The notes under the pieces: model-generated
Database searches by the model: none
What the model saw: the letters and a program-made list of their open reading frames with translations, nothing else
What the model was told of the DNA's origin: nothing
Source of the DNA: Caballeronia grimmiae
GTDB taxonomy: Bacteria > Pseudomonadota > Gammaproteobacteria > Burkholderiales > Burkholderiaceae
Length of the DNA: 64,000 bases
Assembly (NCBI RefSeq): GCF_000698555.1
Contig: NZ_JFHE01000015.1
Span: forward strand, 62,001 to 126,000
Direction of reading: 5' to 3'
Shown here: positions 60,036-64,000 of the stretch, in pieces
How positions within the stretch are numbered: the first letter of the stretch is position 1
Layout of the letters: each line of letters begins with the position of its first letter
Position numbers and translations under genes: made by a program

Positions 60036-61352
60036 ATGAGCCGAGTCGTTATCCTCAGTCTCGCGTCGTTGAGTGATGACGATAAGGAAGACGTCGCCTT
60101 GCCTGCGGAGGTCAAGAGCGAGCTGGGGTCGGCAGTCGAACGGGTCATCATCTCGACGCGGCACGCAACGACCGTGGAACTGCCGGACGACGCGGGCATG
60201 ACAAGAAGACAAGCGGAAAGCGTCGGGCGATCCGGTCACAGCGGTTTATCGGCAGTGGTCGTCAAGGTCGCGACGATGAACGGCCCGAACATCACACGCC
60301 GCATTCCGTTCATCGGACGTTTCGCTCAACATACGATCGACCTCGTACCCGACGACGTCCCCGACTGGCTCACGTGGGCGGCCGCGCATGTCGATCTGGC
60401 AGAAGCATCGCGCTTCGCCTTCAGTAGGACGCGTGCATATCAGGTCTGGGGAAGACTCTGGACGCAGCGCTTTGGTGCATGGCGGCCTGTCGAGTTGGAA
60501 ATCACGGAGCATCGATCGAATGACTATGCAAAGCAGTTCGAATTGATCACAGGCGAGCCTTCGCTATTGCAGATCGGCGGACCCGAGCTTCCCGCGTGTT
60601 TCGTATCGCTTCCGACCGGTCACGTGAAGGTGCTGCTGACGCCGGGCTTGAACGCTCAGGCAGACGACTACCCGTTGAACATCGTTGTTTCGCGTGTTTC
60701 GGAAGGGCCTCGCAACGCATTGCTGTCTCTTCTCGCAATGGACGAGATGGTGCAAGCGCCACGCCTTGCCGAAGAACTGACTAATGGATTCGACTGGAAC
60801 AGCGTGCGTGACGATCCGCTGATTGGCTGCGCGCTGGCCCACGCGGCCATCCGGCTCCGCGCACGAGACAGATTCACGCTTGCGGATGCAGTGGGTCTTT
60901 TCCAGAGCGCGCGCGGATCGGCCGACGCGGCGATCCTGTTAGCGAACCGTGAGCTTGCGGATAGCCCCTCCGATCTTTCGCGCGTCCTTCGCCTGCTGGA
61001 TGTGGGCATCGGGCGCGCGCTGCCCGTGCTCGCGCAATCACTGACCGTTGCGTCCAATGCGCTTGATGTGCTTCGACGCCATGAGAGCCAGATTGACCAG
61101 AGAATGCTGGTTGCTCTGACCGAGAAGTCGCGCATGTATCTTCGCGCGAGAGCCAACGCAGGCCCGTTTTTGTCCTTCTACGGACCCACGCCCGTCACCG
61201 CGCGGGAACGCTCCGAGACGGCGCCAGCTTCGTCGACTGTTCAGGCGCCCGTGGCGGCGCGTACTGTCGGAGCGGCGCTTGCTGCGATAGCGACTGGCTT
61301 CAAGCCTGTCGCCGCCACGTCACTCATCGATACGGCCAAGACTGCCAGCTAG
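60036..61352 (+). CDS. Uncharacterised 438-residue protein within the polysaccharide cluster
   Basis: No family recognised. Front: SRVVILSLASLSDDDKEDVALPAEVKSELGSAVERVIISTRHATT; middle has charged and aromatic stretches (FAFSRTRAYQVWGRLWTQRFGAWRPVELEITEH; LLQIGGPELPACFVSLPTGHVKVLLTPGLNAQADDYPLNIVVSRV); back is helical (LIGCALAHAAIRLRARDRFTLADAVGLFQSARGSADAAILLANREL), ending in a proline/alanine tail. No signal or clear span. ATG 60036 was chosen; the frame is open 26 codons upstream, into non-coding-like DNA. Located between two glycosyltransferase genes. Confidence 0.6.
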   Translation: MSRVVILSLASLSDDDKEDVALPAEVKSELGSAVERVIISTRHATTVELPDDAGMTRRQAESVGRSGHSGLSAVVVKVATMNGPNITRRIPFIGRFAQHTIDLVPDDVPDWLTWAAAHVDLAEASRFAFSRTRAYQVWGRLWTQRFGAWRPVELEITEHRSNDYAKQFELITGEPSLLQIGGPELPACFVSLPTGHVKVLLTPGLNAQADDYPLNIVVSRVSEGPRNALLSLLAMDEMVQAPRLAEELTNGFDWNSVRDDPLIGCALAHAAIRLRARDRFTLADAVGLFQSARGSADAAILLANRELADSPSDLSRVLRLLDVGIGRALPVLAQSLTVASNALDVLRRHESQIDQRMLVALTEKSRMYLRARANAGPFLSFYGPTPVTARERSETAPASSTVQAPVAARTVGAALAAIATGFKPVAATSLIDTAKTAS

Positions 61353-61376
61353 TCGATCAGCCTCGACCGAACGCCT

Positions 61377-62576
61377 TCACTCCAGAGGCTCGACGGATGC
61401 GACCGCCGTCTCATGCACCGCAACGTCACCATGCACGGGCCGCCGGTCGACCGCCGCTTCCGCCTGGAAACGGGCATAGCGCATTTCGATGAACGAAGTG
61501 AGCGACGCCTTGAAGATCTCGCTGGAAAAGCGCTCGGCATTCTCTCGGCAGACGCGCGGATCGAACGCATGCAGATTGCGCTCGAAGCGCGTGACCGCCT
61601 CATTCAGCGATGCCGGCGTCTGTTCCTTGAAGAACACGCCCGTGGGCCGCTCGCGCGGGATGCCGACCACCGTTTCCAGCGCACCGCCCCTGCCATAGGT
61701 GATGACAGGTGTGCCGCATGCCTGCGCTTCGATGATCGAAATGCCGAAGTCTTCCTCGGCTGCATAGACGAAGGCGCGCGCACGCTGAAGATGATCGCGC
61801 AAGACTTCAAACGACTGATAGCCGAGAATCGTTATGTTCGGGCCCGCGGCGGCGCGGACCTTGTGCATGTCCGGGCCGTCGCCGATTACGACGAGACGCC
61901 GCTCGGGCGTCATCGAGAACGCCTTCACGATCATGTCGATGCGCTTGTACGGGACCATGCGCGACGCGGTCACATAGAAGTCTTCCTTCTGCGGCCGCAT
62001 CGCAAATGCGCTGACATCGACCGGCGGATAAATGACCGTCGCGTCACGGCGATACGCTTTCTTGATGCGCCGGGCAATGAAATGCGAATTCGCGATCAGA
62101 TGATCGACACCGTTCGTCGAGCGTGCATCCCAGCCGCGGATGTAGTGCAGCAGTCCCCGCGCGAGCACTGATTTGAAGCCCTTCGAGAGTCCTGCTTCGG
62201 TCAGGTACTGATGCTGCAGATCCCACGCATAGCGAATCGGCGAGTGCATATAGCTGATATGCAACTGATCCGGTCCGGTGATGACGCCCTTCGCGACTGC
62301 ATACGAGCTCGATATCACGAGGTCATAGCCGGAAAGATCGAACTGCTCGATGGCCAGCGGCATCAGCGGCAAATAGCTTCTATAGCGCTTTTTGGCCGAC
62401 GGCAGCTTCTGAATGAAAGACGTTTTGACCGGACGATTCCTGAGGCAGGTCCGATCTTCCAGAAAGTCGACGAGGGTAAAGATGTCGGCGTTGGGGTAGC
62501 AGTCGATGATCTGCTGCAATACCTTCTCGGCTCCGCCGGTCACCACGAGCCAGTCGTGGACAATGGCAACTTTCAC
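61377..62576 (-). CDS. Family 4 glycosyltransferase (WbaZ-like)
   Basis: A 399-residue GT-B enzyme starting at GTG seven bases after AGGAGA. N-terminus VKVAIVHDWLVVTGGAEKVLQQIIDCYPNADIFTLVDFLEDRT is the WbaZ/mannosyltransferase start; donor domain: FYVTASRMVPYKRIDMIVKAFSMTPERRLVVIGDGPD, ITILGYQSFEVLRDHLQRARAFVYAAEEDFGISIIEAQACGTPVITYGRGGALETV (E-x7-E). Works at the cytoplasmic face in polysaccharide or O-antigen assembly. It points opposite to its neighbours at 60036 and 63414. Confidence 0.9.
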   Translation of the reverse strand: MKVAIVHDWLVVTGGAEKVLQQIIDCYPNADIFTLVDFLEDRTCLRNRPVKTSFIQKLPSAKKRYRSYLPLMPLAIEQFDLSGYDLVISSSYAVAKGVITGPDQLHISYMHSPIRYAWDLQHQYLTEAGLSKGFKSVLARGLLHYIRGWDARSTNGVDHLIANSHFIARRIKKAYRRDATVIYPPVDVSAFAMRPQKEDFYVTASRMVPYKRIDMIVKAFSMTPERRLVVIGDGPDMHKVRAAAGPNITILGYQSFEVLRDHLQRARAFVYAAEEDFGISIIEAQACGTPVITYGRGGALETVVGIPRERPTGVFFKEQTPASLNEAVTRFERNLHAFDPRVCRENAERFSSEIFKASLTSFIEMRYARFQAEAAVDRRPVHGDVAVHETAVASVEPLE

Positions 62577-62689
62577 AGTCTCTCCTGATACATGGACGCT
62601 TCCGGATTGGAAGACTGTCAACGGTGTATTGAGTTGCAACGACAGCGCCGCTCGCGGCGAACAGAAGACGCAGCGCGACGCCGCCTGAA

Positions 62690-62860
62690 TTACTGACGAC
62701 TACCTTTCACGCGACTCAACATTCTCTCTGCGGTCTCGAATAGCCACATCGAGAGAGTCGCCAGGAAAAAGAGGCCCATTACCCGGACGATTTCGAGTGC
62801 GCGTGCGATGAGCCCGACGAACGAGTTCACACGCGTGACGAATGACATTGCTTGTTCCAT
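62690..62860 (-). CDS. Possible small membrane protein (56 residues)
   Basis: MEQAMSFVTRVNSFVGLIARALEIVRVMGLFFLATLSMWLFETAERMLSRVKGSRQ has one hydrophobic span (about 26-45) between amphipathic stretches. Only a weak GGAA lies before the internal ATG (62848). It is 113 bases upstream of the WbaZ-like gene on the same strand. No family recognised; it may be real or chance. Confidence 0.35.
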   Translation of the reverse strand: MEQAMSFVTRVNSFVGLIARALEIVRVMGLFFLATLSMWLFETAERMLSRVKGSRQ

Positions 62861-63413
62861 ACGTTCATATGTGTCGTTCCGGCAAAGGCACGGCACGGCG
62901 CTCGCGACTCTCCGTGCGAGGACAACATTCGCACGCCTGATCCGAGGGTAACGACGCGGCATCGACAACTAGCACGCTTGATGCCAAGACGCGCAAGTGC
63001 GCGCTGATTCGATGCGAAGACGAGCTTCAGGCGCCCGCATTGACGAGAGCAATCGCCCTTGATGGCGCGCTGCAAAGTCGACACTCTAAGCGAAGTGCTG
63101 AACTTCGGCAATGAAGCGCAATGCCACCGATATGAATTAAAACGATCGGTCGTCCGGGAGAGAACTGCTGTCCTCGAAACTAGTCACAAGCAGTAAGTGA
63201 CTGACATCGTTCGAATAGGTTCACGGATTAGAAGAAACGATTCTCAGGCGTCCGCTACCGCACATAAGCGCACCGAATGCGAATGACAAATCAATTCTTG
63301 TCTGATAGAAAGGCTCCTTCGTTCGTCTGCGTGTTGGCGCACGCCTGTCGATGCGAGGGCCGGCGTCCGCGTCATAGGCAGCATAGGCATTCGCAAAAAA
63401 CCAAGGACACTCG
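62861..63413. other. Intergenic region before last glycosyltransferase gene
   Basis: About 550 bases without a supported gene. It includes AGTCAC-AAGCAGTAA-GTGACT (63182-63202), a 6-bp inverted repeat, and AT-rich stretches near 63130-63230. A promoter for the rightward gene at 63414 is expected here. Frames reading through it have poor codon use. Confidence 0.4.
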
Positions 63414-64000
63414 ATGGGCTTTGCAATCAACGGCAAGTTCGCCTCACAGCGCATTACCGGCGTGCAACGCGTGGCGTATGAATTGACGCGCGCCATGCAG
63501 TCACGCGCGTCCTCGCCGACCGAACTCCCCGTACTGGTGCCTCCCGACGCAACCGATCTCGGGTTGGCCGCGCGCACTACGCACATCGCGCGCAATCTCA
63601 AAGGAAATCTTTGGGAGCAGATCACGCTGCCGCTCGAATCGCGGCAGGACACGCTGATCAGTCTGTGCAATACCGGTCCGCTCTTCAAGCGCCGCCATCT
63701 GCTGATGATCCATGATATGGCCGTCTACGATGTGCCGCATGGGTTCTCGAAGAAGTTCGTGATGTGGTATCGGCTGAGATTTTCTGTTCTTCGCCGACAG
63801 GCAAACCTGATACTGACGGTGTCGCGATTCTCGCGAGAGCGCATCTGCCATCATCTGCGGCTCGATGAATCGCGTGTCGAAGTCATCAGGCCCGGCGCCG
63901 ATCACATGGACCGTGTCACGGCAGAGCCATCGATTCTTGAGAAACTCTCACTGAGTAAGGACAAGTACTGCATCCTCGTCGGCAGTCTCGATCCGCGCAA
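63414..64000 (+). CDS. Family 4 glycosyltransferase (3' end outside window)
   Basis: From ATG 63414 (AAGGA upstream) the frame is open to the window edge, 195 codons so far. It reads MGFAINGKFASQRITGVQRVAYELTRAM, the GVQR acceptor motif of WbaZ/WcaI-like glycosyltransferases, then GNLWEQITLPL, LMIHDMAVYDVPHGFSKKFVMWYRLRFSVLRRQANLILTVSRFSRERICHHL, and VIRPGADH, ending just inside the donor domain (YCILVGSLDPRK). Part of the polysaccharide cluster that continues to the right. Confidence 0.85.
   Translation, partial: MGFAINGKFASQRITGVQRVAYELTRAMQSRASSPTELPVLVPPDATDLGLAARTTHIARNLKGNLWEQITLPLESRQDTLISLCNTGPLFKRRHLLMIHDMAVYDVPHGFSKKFVMWYRLRFSVLRRQANLILTVSRFSRERICHHLRLDESRVEVIRPGADHMDRVTAEPSILEKLSLSKDKYCILVGSLDPR

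Overview
The window is GC-rich, densely coded bacterial DNA. Its content (many LysR regulators, MFS and ABC carriers, aromatic, carnitine and deoxy-sugar catabolism, exopolysaccharide glycosyltransferases) fits a Burkholderiaceae genome of the Paraburkholderia/Caballeronia type, probably an accessory-rich secondary chromosome or megaplasmid. That placement is inference from gene content and style; no rRNA, tRNA or replication gene is present to confirm it. I saw no insertion sequence, integrase, CRISPR array or tRNA.

Layout. 1-6.1 kb: end of an ECF sigma factor gene, a metallo-beta-lactamase-fold hydrolase, an MHS-type organic-acid symporter followed by an orphan periplasmic binding protein, and a LysR/dicarboxylate-symporter pair with overlapping genes. 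6.3-10.9 kb: LysR, ACS-family MFS carrier, then overlapping ligJ-ligK-like genes, the last steps of protocatechuate 4,5-cleavage/gallate catabolism. 10.9-15.6 kb: LysR, EamA exporter, a second ACS-family MFS carrier and a D-2-hydroxyacid dehydrogenase. 15.6-20.1 kb: a complete carnitine unit, caiX-cdhC-cdhA-cdhB with divergent GlxA/AraC-type cdhR. 20.6-24.2 kb: a 39-residue membrane peptide gene, a cardiolipin-synthase-like enzyme, a DUF4142 protein, a Tat-exported gluconate-dehydrogenase subunit 3 next to a truncated GMC oxidoreductase, and a glyoxalase-family gene with a defective-looking start. 24.5-29.4 kb: exported SGNH hydrolase with a strong terminator, then DUF3182, alpha/beta hydrolase and an unknown protein. 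29.4-33.5 kb (leftward): Rieske/AIF-type reductase, a 72-residue protein, an exported small protein, an Nramp-like transporter without the usual metal motifs, and two PRC-barrel-like small proteins, the last four joined by ATGA overlaps. 33.7-37.3 kb: acyl-CoA dehydrogenase-like, NodS-like methyltransferase, glycosyltransferase 2, CHAD protein, small acidic protein. 37.3-39.6 kb: flavin reductase divergent from a yqjI-yqjH-like pair with a clear palindromic operator. 39.7-43.7 kb: LysR regulator with two HTH domains, an ECF sigma/anti-sigma pair, a hydrolase and an unknown protein. 43.8-54.2 kb: a full deoxyribose-type catabolic locus: DeoR regulator, and a leftward operon deoC, two-domain aldehyde dehydrogenase, RbsD/FucU mutarotase, ribokinase-family kinase and a four-gene sugar ABC transporter. 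A perfect 16-bp palindrome close to the E. coli DeoR operator lies upstream of deoC. 54.7-58.2 kb: an FtsH-like membrane protease and two unknown membrane proteins. 58.7-64 kb: start of a polysaccharide cluster with three glycosyltransferases, the last running off the window.

The strongest leads are the Nramp-like/PRC-barrel operon, the DeoR-type operator with its locus, the asymmetric two-site ABC ATPase, the glyoxalase start defect, the truncated GMC subunit, and the double-HTH LysR. Most other genes are ordinary members of known families.
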